Source of the DNA: Isoetes taiwanensis
Taxonomy: Eukaryota; Streptophyta; Lycopodiopsida; Isoetales; Isoetaceae
Length of the DNA stretch: 64,000 nt
Direction: 5' to 3'
Assembly (NCBI GenBank): GCA_021234155.1
Contig: JAJEKV010000099.1
Location: 1,388,297-1,452,296, forward strand
The notes below the pieces were generated by a model that was given only the letters and a program-made list of their open reading frames with translations, ran no database searches and was not told where the DNA came from. Below, piece by piece: positions 1 to 9,880 of the stretch (its first letter is position 1; each line of letters starts with the position of its first letter). The position numbers were made by a program, and so were the translations under genes.

Positions 1-87
1 ATTATATGTTGATAAATAACTTCTTTTCTTGTTTGCATTGGGAGTTAGCCCAATAACAATAATGAAATTAGTTATTACTGTATGCAG

Positions 88-640
88 GACCAACAGGAAA
101 AATCATCAAGGATGAGATTATTAACTTTATTCCTGGCATGGCCTTGAAGCCTACAGACTTGGCTGTCTTGTTCTTCACTCAATCAGGAAAACTAGCAGGG
201 ATCAATAAGGGATATAAAATATTGTTCGACAAAAAATATGTTCTATCAAGTAATTTTGACGAGCTTGAACTAGTAAAAACAAGGACAATAAGAGATATTC
301 TAATGCAGAGTTCAAGTTATTTAGCAGTGAGACCATTATTGCCATCTTCATTTTTGGGCTTAGGAGATAATGAAGAACAAATGAGAATATCAAACAAAAG
401 GTACCTAGAGTGGTTAGATAAATAAAAAACAATGTCAGTATTGCATGTGTCATTTGGATTGTGAGGTTGTTGCGGGATTTTTAAGTCATTGTGGTTGGAA
501 TCCGACGTTGGAAAGTATACGTGCGAATGTGCCCATGATTGGTAGCGTTGCATTCCTTCTGCAAGGGCGAGAAGGAGAGATTTGTTGGAAGAGAAGGGAT
601 AGAGGAGGCTTTGTAAATGTGTTAAGATGTCCTACCATGA
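88..640 (+). pseudogene. UDP-glycosyltransferase pseudogene (UGT, last exon remnant)
   Basis: Remnant of a family-1 plant UDP-glycosyltransferase, enzymes that move sugar from UDP-sugar to small molecules in the cytosol. After a splice acceptor (tatgcag, ending at 87) the frame reads IPGMALKPTDL, then SFDELEL, then VRPLLPSSFLG and YLEWLDK, all in the order expected for the middle of a plant UGT. A stop follows WLDK at 423. A shifted frame then gives SVLHVSFG (about 435-460) and, immediately after, EVVAGFLSHCGWNPTLES, which is the PSPG donor-binding box. About 90-100 residues normally lie between these two blocks, so an internal deletion and frameshifts have killed the gene. The N-terminal acceptor domain would lie left of the window. 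The family call is firm; the substrate is unknown. Confidence 0.85.
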
Positions 641-669
641 AAACCATGTTGTGTTGCATATTCGAATTT

Positions 670-873
670 GTTAGGGCCCGAAGGGCCAAAAAATACACAT
701 TACCTCATTTAACAGTCTCTCTCATTGTTTTTAACATTTAGTATAGTTCATAGTTCTTAAATTTCTTTTATAAAATCATTATAATTTAAACGGCCTGTTT
801 ATATGCAATACCTTTTCTAGGGCATTGAATGTGCATTGCTCTTTCGATTGCTTTGTTAGGGCCCGAAGGGCCC
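670..873. repeat. Direct repeat ending in palindromic GGGCCCGAAGGGCC
   Basis: The string gttagggcccgaagggcc occurs at 670-687 and again at 855-872, each preceded by a similar ttcga-containing stretch. A related block, ggccccttcggggcc, sits inside the large palindrome near 7997-8011. These motifs therefore belong to the same foldback repeat family rather than to the UGT remnant. Confidence 0.6.
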
Positions 874-1231
874 AAATTTTTTTTTTCATATAACAAACAA
901 CACACAACTACCATTAATATTAATTAACACAAACCATTGCATTTAACACATTTAAATTAAATCCCCCTGAAACCCCCTTTGGTTTGAGTGCATATTCACA
1001 CGGGGGGTGACTCCGGGCAGCGAGAGCTGTTGGATAGGCATATTCACCCTTTATGCCTTAATCTACACCGTACATAAAGTTCCTCGTTTGTGGGGTATCC
1101 ATGTACAAAATTTGCTATACTGTATAACAAGATTTGCAAAATACTATAAGATTTGAGGTAATATACCACATGGTGTTGATTTCGTACATGCGGGACATAA
1201 TTTTAGGGGCATGCCCGGAGTCATCCCTGAA
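855..1231. mobile_element. Partial copy of the foldback (palindromic) element family
   Basis: This stretch matches the 7243-8198 element: the GC block gggcccgaagggccc, an A/T-rich segment with acacaaaccatt, the phrase tttggtttgagtgcatattc, then the whole central spacer (cgagagctgttggataggc, gtacataaagttcctcgttt) and much of the right arm (aatactataagatttgaggt). The inner part of the left arm present in the 7.2-kb copy is missing, so this copy is not a full palindrome. It contains no gene. On its right side it abuts a PPR fragment, which suggests insertion into, or truncation next to, that fragment. Confidence 0.8.
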
Positions 1232-1354
1232 ATGGATTATGTAAGTATGCACCCATTTGCCCAATGCAAGGGATGTTGCAACACTACAGGCACCTAACAG
1301 ACTAATGAAAGTTATATTGTCTGCCTTTGTATTCTCTTTCTTCAAAGATTGCAA
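1232..1354 (-). pseudogene. PPR protein fragment
   Basis: Minus-strand reading gives NITFISLLGACS followed by ALGKWVHTYIIH, the hallmark of a PLS-subclass pentatricopeptide repeat (motif end plus the GKWVH linker). PPR proteins bind organellar RNA in mitochondria or plastids. Only about 40 residues remain. The open frame continues past residue 41 only by reading into the foldback repeat, so the C-terminal part is not PPR. No other PPR motif is seen upstream, so this is a dead scrap. Confidence 0.7.
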
Positions 1355-1359
1355 TGAAG

Positions 1360-2380
1360 TCTTGCGTTGCTAACCCTGCACGTATCCACCTATAAAGAAT
1401 GTAAAATTGGAGCCTTGAAATAAACTGATATGCGAGTTTAGAATACCTGTGTCATTGGATTCGTGTATGTTCATTTAATGTGCTATTCTTATCCAGTTCA
1501 AAATCTTAGTGGGCATCTTATATATGTAAATGTTCAATCATTTTGTGTCTATTTCTTATAGATATCAAATCAGTGGAAGAACAAACAGATTTAGAAGCCT
1601 CTATCAAATTATAAAGGTCAGAGAATACAATGCCAGATCCCTAGTAATCAAGCAAATTTCATTACTGGAATCATTAAGCATCCCTCTAACTGCATTTCCA
1701 AAAGGCTTTCCCTATTAGTTATCATTTCCATAATCTTCTGACAAGGCCTTTATTATGTAGGCTATCTGCCTAAGCAAGGGTCTAGAACTAAGATAAGCGG
1801 AGAGAATCTTCATCATATTATCCTTATATGAAGATGGCAGAATCGTCGTCATGTCCTTTTACATTATCCTCCTATTTTTTCAACAGGTTTTATTGCAAAA
1901 ATCAAAACACCAAAATCTGTTCTCCAAAAAATAAGCCAATGGAGTCATATGCGCTGCAGAATGGCACCATTTTGTGGCCAATAGGAGAGATGTGTCACGG
2001 CAAAAATTCACTGAGCAAACTCCGCCCGCTTGGGATACACCAATCAACTGCCGCCCACACATGGATCCCAGATCCCCCTCGTTGATCAGTATGGTGCTGC
2101 TCCAACCGGTGTTAAAATACCCCGGTGTTCTTTACACCACAGAAGATCGGATTCGTTCAGCAAGTTTTCCCCTGAGCGGTTATCAGACCTCCTGCGCAGA
2201 AGCCCAAACCACAGGAAGGCCTTCTCTTCTCTTTGACCACACCAGCAGAATCGTTCTGCCAAACCGAATGATTCTGCCAAATCTCAATCCAACCAAGTGT
2301 TCATAGCTGCAGAATAGTTCCTTTTCTCAAGACCCAATTCCGATTGCTCCCTGACAAATTCGTTCTCGAGGCTTTATAGC
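1360..2380. other. No gene recognised; possible LTR of the adjacent retroelement
   Basis: No convincing coding pattern. Short open frames at 1828-2306 overlap in several frames without family signatures. Because a primer-binding-like site follows at 2841, part of this stretch may be the LTR of a Ty3-type element, but I could not define a TG...CA pair. Confidence 0.3.
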
Positions 2381-2383
2381 TTA

Positions 2384-2524
2384 GGGTACGTTCCCATGCT
2401 GTGGCCTGACTTCAAATTATTGCCAAAGTTGACTTCGAGTTTTCAGAAATGGGAGAGGATTTCTGAAAGCTGAGGTTGACACCTTTGAATTTCGAAGTCC
2501 AGTTAGGCTCATGGGAACGTAGCC
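2384..2524. mobile_element. 141-bp Tourist/PIF-Harbinger-like MITE
   Basis: The element opens with gggtacgttcccatg and closes with catgggaacgtagcc, which are inverted repeats with one mismatch. The pairing continues inward imperfectly, with gcctgacttcaaat facing the complement of ttcgaagtccagttagg. It is bounded on both sides by TTA (2381-2383 and 2525-2527), the 3-bp target duplication of the PIF/Harbinger superfamily. It has no coding capacity and would depend on a transposase from elsewhere. Confidence 0.85.
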
Positions 2525-3070
2525 TTAAGCTCTGGAGCTAACCGCAGTCTTCCTCAGTCAAATCCGACCCATCTGGCCCTTGATCTGATTTCGATTGCAA
2601 CCCATCAGCCACGACTGGCAGATCTGGCTCTTCAGCCTATTACAGGTCTGCTCGATCTGTTTCAATAACAAATCTTTGCCCATCGACCCATAATATGCCA
2701 TGTGTCCATATAAGATTAATATTTTAACATAGCTAACTTTCATTTCTTTATATTAATACATTTACGCCCCTAGTGCTAACACTAGTACCACTAACATCAA
2801 CTTGCAACGTTAGCTACAGATATAAACGTTCTGCAACCATTGGTATCACAAGCTTTTCCTCCGCACTAATAATATTTGCTAATACGACCGATTATCCATC
2901 CCTAGGAAATCTTTGTCCCTTATTCCGCATTTCGTCACCATAGACTGATTACAGTCAACATGGCCCAATTAATCACAATTACCCAGCAATTGCAACTAAC
3001 AGTACCCCCATGCTCATGCATGTCCATCAAGGGTCCGATTCCGGCTATACTCTTGGGAGCACCTATTCCT
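2525..3070 (+). other. Possible retroelement leader with tRNA primer site
   Basis: tggtatcacaagc at 2841-2853 resembles the plant initiator-Met primer-binding sequence TGGTATCAGAGC and follows ctgcaacca, a plausible LTR end. A start codon at 2960 opens a short Gln-rich frame (MAQLITITQQLQL) of the sort that begins some gag proteins, closing after about 40 codons. It points rightward, opposite to the pol remnant that follows, so two elements may be involved. Confidence 0.35.
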
Positions 3071-3167
3071 TTTGGACCTTGTCTTTAAGGTTGATCTTTT
3101 AATGAGGGAACTGCTACACAAATTCCTCCGTCTCCCAGGTGGCATCCTCAGGGGACTGGTCCTGCCA

Positions 3168-3560
3168 CTAAACCAGATGTTCTACCACATCCCTATTGCG
3201 CAGTTGTCGAACTCTTTTATCCAAAAGACGTTCCGGTGTTACAGAGGAGTTTAAGACGATCGGTATACTTTCCGGACTAACCACATTAGCAGTATCTGGT
3301 ATAGCCTTCTTCAGCTGACTTACGAGAAATACAGGATGGATCCCTACTTCCTGCGGTAAGTTCAACTCGTATGCTATTTCCTCGATCCTTTTAGTAATCC
3401 TAAAAGGTCACCGCGGAGTAAGTTTGGGCACCCGACCCTTAGTCAAAGGCTGGCAAGGTGTTCATTCTTAATGCAGAAGGATAAACAACTCTTAAGAAAA
3501 TATAATCACCCTCCTCATAAGAGACATCACGTCTATGCTGGTTATCAGACATTCGCACCC
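3168..3560 (-). pseudogene. Gypsy integrase C-terminal and chromodomain-like tail
   Basis: Around 3540-3480 one frame gives KAQDRVRMSDNQHRRDV followed by GDYIFL, the integrase C-terminal start. Near 3365-3290 another frame gives the diagnostic IHPVFLVSQLKKA, and near 3230-3170 PERLLDKRVRQLRNRDV, which corresponds to the start of a chromodomain in chromovirus elements. The pieces lie in different frames, so the region is frameshifted. The tail stops near 3168 without completing a chromodomain. Confidence 0.75.
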
Positions 3561-3591
3561 TATCTTGAGCTTTTCACAAAGCTTGCTTGCA

Positions 3592-4509
3592 TTACCGCAA
3601 TATTGCATCCATATCATGGAGCATATGTACTGCAACTTCGGTTCTGAGGTACTTATGCATACCTGAATAAGCCCTTGGATTTCGACCCATCATAGCCACA
3701 AAGGGAGTCCTCCAAATTCCGGTATGATGGCAATTATTGTAGGCAAATTCTAGATAAGGTAGATAATCTTCCCATCTAGATTGCGTCTCGTGGACAAAGC
3801 TTCGCAACATATCCTCTAGGATCATGTTTATATGCTCGATTTGCCCATCTGTCTGTGGGTGATTTCCACTACTCATGTACAATCGGATCCTCAATCCTTT
3901 CATGATATCTCTCCATAAGTGACCCGTGAACTTAGTGTCCCGATCACTTACAATAGATAAGGGAAGTCCAAAAGTTGGAAATATATGTTGCATATAGGCA
4001 ACTGCTATATCATGTCCCGTAGCCTCCCCTTTTAATGCTATGAACTTAGTGTACTTGGTTAACCGATCCACTATTACCAAAATTTGAGTATGTTGCCTAG
4101 CAGTTATGGGCAATGCAACTATAAAGTCCATACTCACGCTCTCCCAGCGTTCATTTGGTATAGGGAGGGGTTGTAATAATCCCCAGGTTTTCCCATGATC
4201 TGCCTTCACAGCTTGACACACCAAGCAGTGGCTTACCAAGTCCTTGACTTGATCTTGCAACTTTGGCCAGTAGTAGAACCTCTTAACCAATTCAGTTTTC
4301 CATTCACCTCCATACCCAGCTTGTGGAGTATTATGGTGCTCATGCAGAATTGATTCCCTAAGATTCCCACTTAAAGGAACATAAATCCTTCCTTTGTAAA
4401 AATGCAATCCTTCTTGCTCAGTCCACAGCTCCTCGAGCTTGACCATTGCCGGATCTTGGTGATCCTTAGGATAGGCATCTTTGATCCTTTGTATAAGATC
4501 ACTTGCCAA
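3592..4509 (-). pseudogene. Ty3/gypsy integrase core (open fragment)
   Basis: An open 305-codon stretch, the C-terminal part of a pol polyprotein that would join retroelement cDNA to host DNA. An HHCC-type zinc module (HEHHNTPQAGYGG, later HCLVCQAVK) is followed by the DDE core: SMDFIVALP with the first Asp, VSDRDTKFTG with the second, and HPQTDGQIEHIN with the Glu. The usual QTDGQTERVN has drifted to QTDGQIEHIN. The ATG at 4509 is internal to the ancestral polyprotein, so it is not a genuine start. Flanking stops and frameshifts mean it is not expected to work. Confidence 0.85.
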
Positions 4510-4514
4510 AGTTG

Positions 4515-4845
4515 TTACGGTATTTATATGCTTAACCCTTAATAACGCATCGGCAACTGGATTATTTTTACCAGACGTATGCTCAATGGAGAAATGAAAC
4601 TCATGGAGGAAGTCTAGCCACCTAGCTTATCTCGGGCTAATCTCGGCTTGACTTTGCAAGAACCTCAACGGTTTATGGTCTATATAGACGATAAACTTGC
4701 GCAGCTCTTTGTTCGTCCCACTACGCAAGTAGTGCCTCCAACTTTTCAACGCATGCACAATGGCTAACAATTCTTGCTCATAGGTTTCGTAGTTCCTTTC
4801 AGCGGGACTTAGTTTTCGATCTTCATATTCATGAGCCTGGACATA
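4515..4845 (-). pseudogene. Gypsy RNase H domain fragment
   Basis: Minus-strand frame shows EDRKLSPAERNYETYEQELL, AIVHALKSWRHYL, IDHKPLRFLQSQ and SGKNNPVADALLR, the conserved end of the gypsy RT/RNase H region that degrades the RNA template. An in-frame stop interrupts SPR*ARWLDFLHEF near 4628. It runs directly into the integrase stretch at 4509. The upstream catalytic part of RNase H and all of the RT are lost at the junction with LINE sequence. Confidence 0.8.
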
Positions 4846-4849
4846 TCAC

Positions 4850-4980
4850 CCCTGTGACACTTATGCTCCTGAATGCAAACAATATCAGGACGCAACTGCC
4901 GAAGTGCCAAAGAAACACGGGCCCTCTTACTACTAGAGGACCGCACCCCCCGCACATTCCAACTGAGGATCGACCTATTC
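4850..4980 (-). pseudogene. LINE (L1-type) endonuclease N-terminus fragment
   Basis: Minus-strand translation reads LSWNVRGVRSSSSKRARV and then LRPDIVCIQEHKCHRG. This matches the start of the apurinic-type endonuclease of plant L1 LINE ORF2 (SWNVRGL..., PDIVCLQETK). The Asn of SWNVRG and the Glu of QEHK correspond to active-site residues. Only about 43 residues remain before the gypsy sequence begins near 4848. It runs in the same direction as the gypsy remnant. Confidence 0.8.
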
Positions 4981-6345
4981 ATCCCAGAGGAGAAGTGTCC
5001 AGCCCCACATGCCTACCCACTGGGCCATCAGCCCACTCTCCCGAGTCGGCATCTAGAGCCGAGAGGATTAATCACGGCAATGTGATCCACAAACCGCTCT
5101 ACGTGATATTCCACTTCCAACACGTGTTGAAGTCCCCTGTGCACCTCCATAGAGTCATGGGCCACACTAGTCTCTACCTCCAACCCAAGGGTTGCTCCAG
5201 CCACCTCATGCTTAGCACATACCGCCATCGGGACATCCCCAAGCAGGATCACCGGCCCCCTACCACAACCCCCTGCCCTCGGATCTAGCCACAATCAAAT
5301 CATCCGAGGCCCTCCCCCCGAGCCACCACGCCCCTAGCCCGCCATCAAAGGCGGCCACCAGCAAGCCCCGCCTCGGCCTCGTCCCACACCACCTCTCCCA
5401 ACCACACCACCTCGCCCAACTCCACTCACTGCACCACGGAGTCCTGCTGTGACCTCGGGAACCGAGGGAATCCGCCCCCAGATCAACACCTGCAACCCCT
5501 ACCACATCACAAGCACTAGCGGGACTAGCGGGGATCATCAGCGGGGTCAAATGGTAGCACAATAGATGGAAACATCCGCCGGATCTCGAGCCATTCAAAA
5601 GCTTCAATCAGGAAAAGAAAATGCCGGGGACCACTACGCGACCGGAAGAGAAGTGGGCACTGAGCCGCAAGCAAAGAGAGCAACACGGATCTTGGGGACC
5701 GCACAATAGAATGAGCCAAATATATACCCAGGCCATTGGCCATAGAAACCAAGAAATCGGGCACCATCGGTCGAGGAAGATCCTCAGACCGGAACCAACA
5801 CGGATTTTAACATTTGTCAAAGAAAGCGGGTGGACATTGCCGGAGTATAATAATCGATACAACACATATGAATCACCCAACGATCCACCCCCGACTAACC
5901 AATTGCCGCACGTAAGACTCAAGCCTCAAACATGATTAGGAAGAAATTATTTGGTAAGAATTTCAGAGACCGACACAGGCAAACCAATCGCCCTCGGATG
6001 TCCAAAGAAGCCAAGAGCTAAACCTCCTCGTGTCCAATATGTAACCCGTGAAATAGCCCAACACCGCAAATGAAACTAGATTCTCAATGGTCCGAACATG
6101 CCCGGTATGATCAATATCTATCCATGGAGTCTTCGAAGAGCCGCCCGCAAGTCAGCAGTGATGATCCTCCACAAACTTGAGCTTCTTGAACACGGGCAGT
6201 TCTACACTCCGAGCCTTTGCGCTTTAATCCATCTGAAAACCCCCGCCGAGTGATGCGAGCAGCAGTGTCATTGCTCGCCAGCCGGGCAAGACAGATTTGG
6301 GGCCGCCTGCACCCGAGAGGTATCCAGAGAGGCACCCCAGGAGAC
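4981..6345 (-). other. GC-rich region upstream of LINE endonuclease, possible decayed ORF1
   Basis: This stretch is visibly richer in G+C than the rest of the window and holds long overlapping open frames on both strands, none with a confident family match. Because it lies directly upstream of the LINE endonuclease on the same strand, it may be the decayed gag-like ORF1 and 5' UTR of that LINE. I could not align it to the zinc-knuckle or DUF4283-type pattern with confidence. Confidence 0.35.
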
Positions 6346-7242
6346 ACATCAGCTACATGCTTGTATCCCCCTTCCTTTTTTTTTTCTAACCCAAGAAGTC
6401 CAACAAGTCAAAGCCGCCATGCGCTCCGCGACGCCGCTCGACCACATCTGGACAGACTTCAAGCCCGCTCTTTGCGACATGGTATAGGTATAATTGTGCA
6501 AAAATACCCTCTGGCCATGGAGGGCAACCCTCCGTGCGCAACACCTTGTTTTATTTTCACCATGCATACGCTCTTCTTACCCAAGTTTCTCAGTATCCTT
6601 TTTAGTTTCTCAATCAATCTCATGATGCAGAACCACAAAAGAAAGCTGAGGAGGAAGAAAGTTTACACGCTCCTTGTTAGAAATCCAATTCACCACAAGG
6701 TTGTAAAATAAGGAATACCTTTTGCTGGTTATATATACATGTGCTTCAACTTTCTCATTTTTAAAATCTTGTGTGCTAGTTTCATAGTTGGAGTTTTAAG
6801 ATCTTATGTGCTAGTTTGTTAGTTGGGACCGGAAATCAAGAGTATATAGAAGAGATGAACTCCACATGAATCCTCTTCTTAAAAATAGAAATTTAGCCTA
6901 GCAATAACCAAAGTGGTGAAAGTGATGTCATGTCCTTTGTCCAATGTTATGTTCTTTATAAAGAATGTTAGATATTCCTTCCGTAGCATGACTCCATATT
7001 GTGCATGACTCCATACGAAGAACTCCAAGTCCATACCAACATTTTTTGTAGCATAGAATGTGGATTATAGAATTTATTTTTCATTGCAAATATCTTGCCA
7101 CATGACTAGATAAGAACATTATTTATAGCGCGGAATGTGGAATTATGGCAAGTTGTTGATCCATGCAAGCATCTTGGTATTTCGAACACAATAATAGCAC
7201 TTCAAATTATGATGCTCTTTATCCCTAAAAAAAAAAAAAAAA
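6346..7242. other. No gene recognised
   Basis: A T-run at about 6376-6386 and A-run at about 7227-7242 are present, with no coding signature on either strand. The string caaattatgatgctc occurs at 7203-7217 and again at 7244-7258, the second copy being the outer end of the palindrome. Confidence 0.3.
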
Positions 7243-8198
7243 TCAAATTATGATGCTCATATGTGGCAATATGTGTATATCCGAGTTTTATGTGCCTTAG
7301 GATATGGTCCAACCACTATCCTTTCCTTTTTTGATGCAATAGAAAACCTTAAGAATGTGATTTAGCACAAAATTTATGTTCTTATCTTATGTCGATATTT
7401 TTCTTTAAAAAATATGAATAATTTTCGCCGAAGAAGGCAAAAAAAAATTTCATAACACAAACCATTAACCTTCACACTTATAATTAAATTTTGAAAAAAC
7501 CCCTTTGGTTTGGGTGCATATTCACACGGGGGTGGAGGGGGCCCGGCGTGAGCCCCTAAAATTATGTTTTACATGTACAAAATAAACACCATATAGTACA
7601 TTACCTCAAATCTTATAGTATTTTGTAAATCTTCTTATATAGTATAGTATGGCAAATTTTGTACATGCATATTCACACGGGGGGTGGCTCCGGGCATCGA
7701 GAGCTGTTGGATAGGCATATGCACCCTTTATTCCTTGATCTACACCGTACATAAAGTTCCTCGTTTGTGGGGTATGCATGTACAAAATTTGCCATACTAT
7801 ATAAGAAGATTTACAAAATACTATAAGATTTGAGGTAATGTACTATATGATGTTCATTTTGTACATGTAAAACATAATTTTAGGGGCTCACCCCGCCACC
7901 CTCGTGGTGAATATGCACCCAAACCAAAGGGGGTTTTCAGGGGGAATTTAATTATAAGTGTGAAGGTTAATGGTTTGTGTTATGAAATTTTTTTTGGCCC
8001 CTTCGGGGCCTTGGAAAAATTATTCATATTTTTTAAAGAAAAAGATCGACATATAATAAGAACATAAATTTTGTGCTAAATCACATTCTTAAGGTTTTCT
8101 ATTGCATCAAAAAAGGAAAGGATAGTGGTTGGACCATATCCTAAGGCACATAAAACTCGGATATACACATATTGCCACATATGAGCATCATAATTTGA
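7243..8198. mobile_element. 956-bp foldback element (near-perfect long inverted repeat)
   Basis: The left arm, about 7243-7670, is the reverse complement of about 7774-8198. The outer tips are tcaaattatgatgctcat and atgagcatcataatttga. Pairing continues through the ccgagttttatgtgcc, aaccttaagaatgtgattt and catattcac blocks down to tgtacatgcat/atgcatgtaca. The centre is a spacer of about 103 bp holding cgagagctgttggatagg. There is no coding capacity. Such long arms would fold into one hairpin of about 425 bp, and a transcript could feed small-RNA production. A partial relative lies at 855-1231. I saw no clear target-site duplication. Confidence 0.9.
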
Positions 8199-8220
8199 AC
8201 AACTATCTTCTTCACTTTTA

Positions 8221-8290
8221 GAACAATGCAATGAGAAGGTAGAGAGCAACATTGGAGTAAAGCAGGGCTGCCCATTATACCCCCCTACGT
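8221..8290 (+). pseudogene. LINE reverse-transcriptase scrap
   Basis: In frame from 8221, VESNIGVKQGCPLYPP corresponds to the RT block GVKQGCPLSPTLFGLYIDEL. The same block occurs at 44435 as IGVKQGCSCSPTLFG, so both derive from the same LINE family. About 20 residues survive here, pressed between the palindrome and an unrelated gene remnant. Confidence 0.7.
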
Positions 8291-9739
8291 GATATCAATT
8301 TATTGATCATTTGAGAATATCATTTTACATCATCAATAATCTCACGGAACTCACCAGCGCAGTCGAGAAGGATGAAAATTGAATGTGCAGATTGTATCTC
8401 TGCACACTGGCGAATGAGTTGCATGCCCCTCTTCAGAACCCCAAGAGCTCTTTTCCAACTGGCATTGCAGACATTGTTTCTTCTCGAAAACAATGGATCC
8501 ACCATAATTGCACATAACTCCCAATTCACAACACAAAAACATTTGAAATATTACAACACATAGAGGAAAAGCATCTAGGAGACTAGGTTTGAATGGTCTA
8601 AAGCACCTACAAAAGGAACTCGACTTTTGAGCAGAAAGTAAAATGGCATTCTTGCAATGCCATCCAAAAACCAGGTAAGTCTTTTAGCAAATTCAACCAT
8701 CAATTCCTCATGAAACGTGTGACGCCCCTTTAAAACGCTCATGAATACAACCACTCTGCACCTTGACATAAAAACGAGTGGAAATTTGGTGGTTTCCAAG
8801 AACAATTATGCAAATGGAAGGTTGCCAATGTTCATTTGAAAATTTTCAACATTCTTCAAATCTTGGTCCTTTAGTTCATCTGGCATTAAGGTCTCCAACA
8901 CTTCAATTTTCGATTGCAAATCAATCTTGTGAGAGGTAAAAAGTGCATTCCATAAACCCAATGATAATAATGCAACCATCTTAGCAAGATTTTTGCTGAT
9001 AGGATTGAATAGGGAGTGCTCGTTTGCTGTCAACTTAAGAAGAAGAACTTTTGTTGCACAGTCCACTATTTCTCTGTGGACACGAAAAGTTCGTGGATAT
9101 GTGCAATCTATACGGACTACATGAGCAAGAAAAAACTTAATCCTGATGCACTCTCTTTTATATTCTGTGTCTTTCTCATCAAGAACCATTTCCGAATAGG
9201 TATAATAATTCGACCATATTCCAATTGCATGGTTTAATGGCTCCATAGCATGTGAAATGAGTGTCTTAATGATATCTGGTATATCCAAAATGCTTGCAAG
9301 AGTTTTGTGTTTTTCTTTCTGTAGCAAGTTACTTACACCTTTCTATGCCATATTTAATAAGCCAGTTTTTGTTCTTTCACAACTTGCATATAAATTTCCT
9401 AACTCAACAAGGTTTTGGACCACGGAGTTGACAATTACGCATCATGTAGGTAGGTAATAGCCTCATCATATTGCTGGCATTAACAGTAAGGATGAATCCA
9501 TGTAAAGTTTCATAACAGTGCCAGTTAATAGAGGTACCAGAGCTTGCCCTTCTTTGTAAAGCTCTTCATTGTAACGTTCAATTATTTGCAGATTCTTGTC
9601 AAATTCAGAAACAACTCAAACTAAATATGTAGCAAAATAACAGGAGGTTCCAGGGGGATTTGATATGGATGTAAAAAATAACAATTCCTAAAACCATAGA
9701 GCATATATCCTTAAAACAATTGAATGGGTTGTTATACAA

Positions 9740-9740
<1 letters not shown>

Positions 9741-9770
<30 letters not shown>
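9741..9770. repeat. Thirty-base poly-A run
   Basis: An uninterrupted run of 30 A. It may be the tail of a retroposed sequence. It lies 26 bases before a tRNA-like block. Confidence 0.9.
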
Positions 9771-9771
<1 letters not shown>

Positions 9772-9795
9772 ATAGATTCAAGATAAAAAATAATC

Positions 9796-9880
9796 ACATT
9801 AGCTCATTGGGTATATTGGTTAAAGTAATCTTTTTAGGACATTGAGTTATTTTGGTTGAAGTTCGAGCCCCTGTATTTCA
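9796..9880 (+). mobile_element. tRNA-derived SINE head (putative)
   Basis: tagctcattgggtat at 9800-9814 and ggttgaagttcgagcccc at 9853-9870 resemble the A and B boxes of a tRNA promoter (B box core GTTCGAGCC). The sequence between them does not fold as a cloverleaf by eye, so it is a SINE-type derivative rather than a functional tRNA. Confidence 0.45.

Larger units (their letters stand above)
3075..4848 (-). mobile_element. Ty3/gypsy (Metaviridae-type) pol remnant, minus strand
   Basis: Reading right to left on the minus strand, the order is RNase H (about 4845-4515), zinc-binding and integrase core (4509-3592), then the integrase C-terminal/chromodomain-type tail (about 3560-3168). This is the gypsy order. 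Reverse transcriptase, protease, gag and both LTRs are missing or undefined. The right edge near 4848 joins LINE sequence directly. At least one in-frame stop and several frameshifts show that it is inactive. Confidence 0.85.

Noticed and set aside
5028-5935. Long ORFs on both strands in the GC-rich block
   Set aside because: GC-rich sequence gives chance open frames; no match I could defend beyond possible LINE ORF1 remains.
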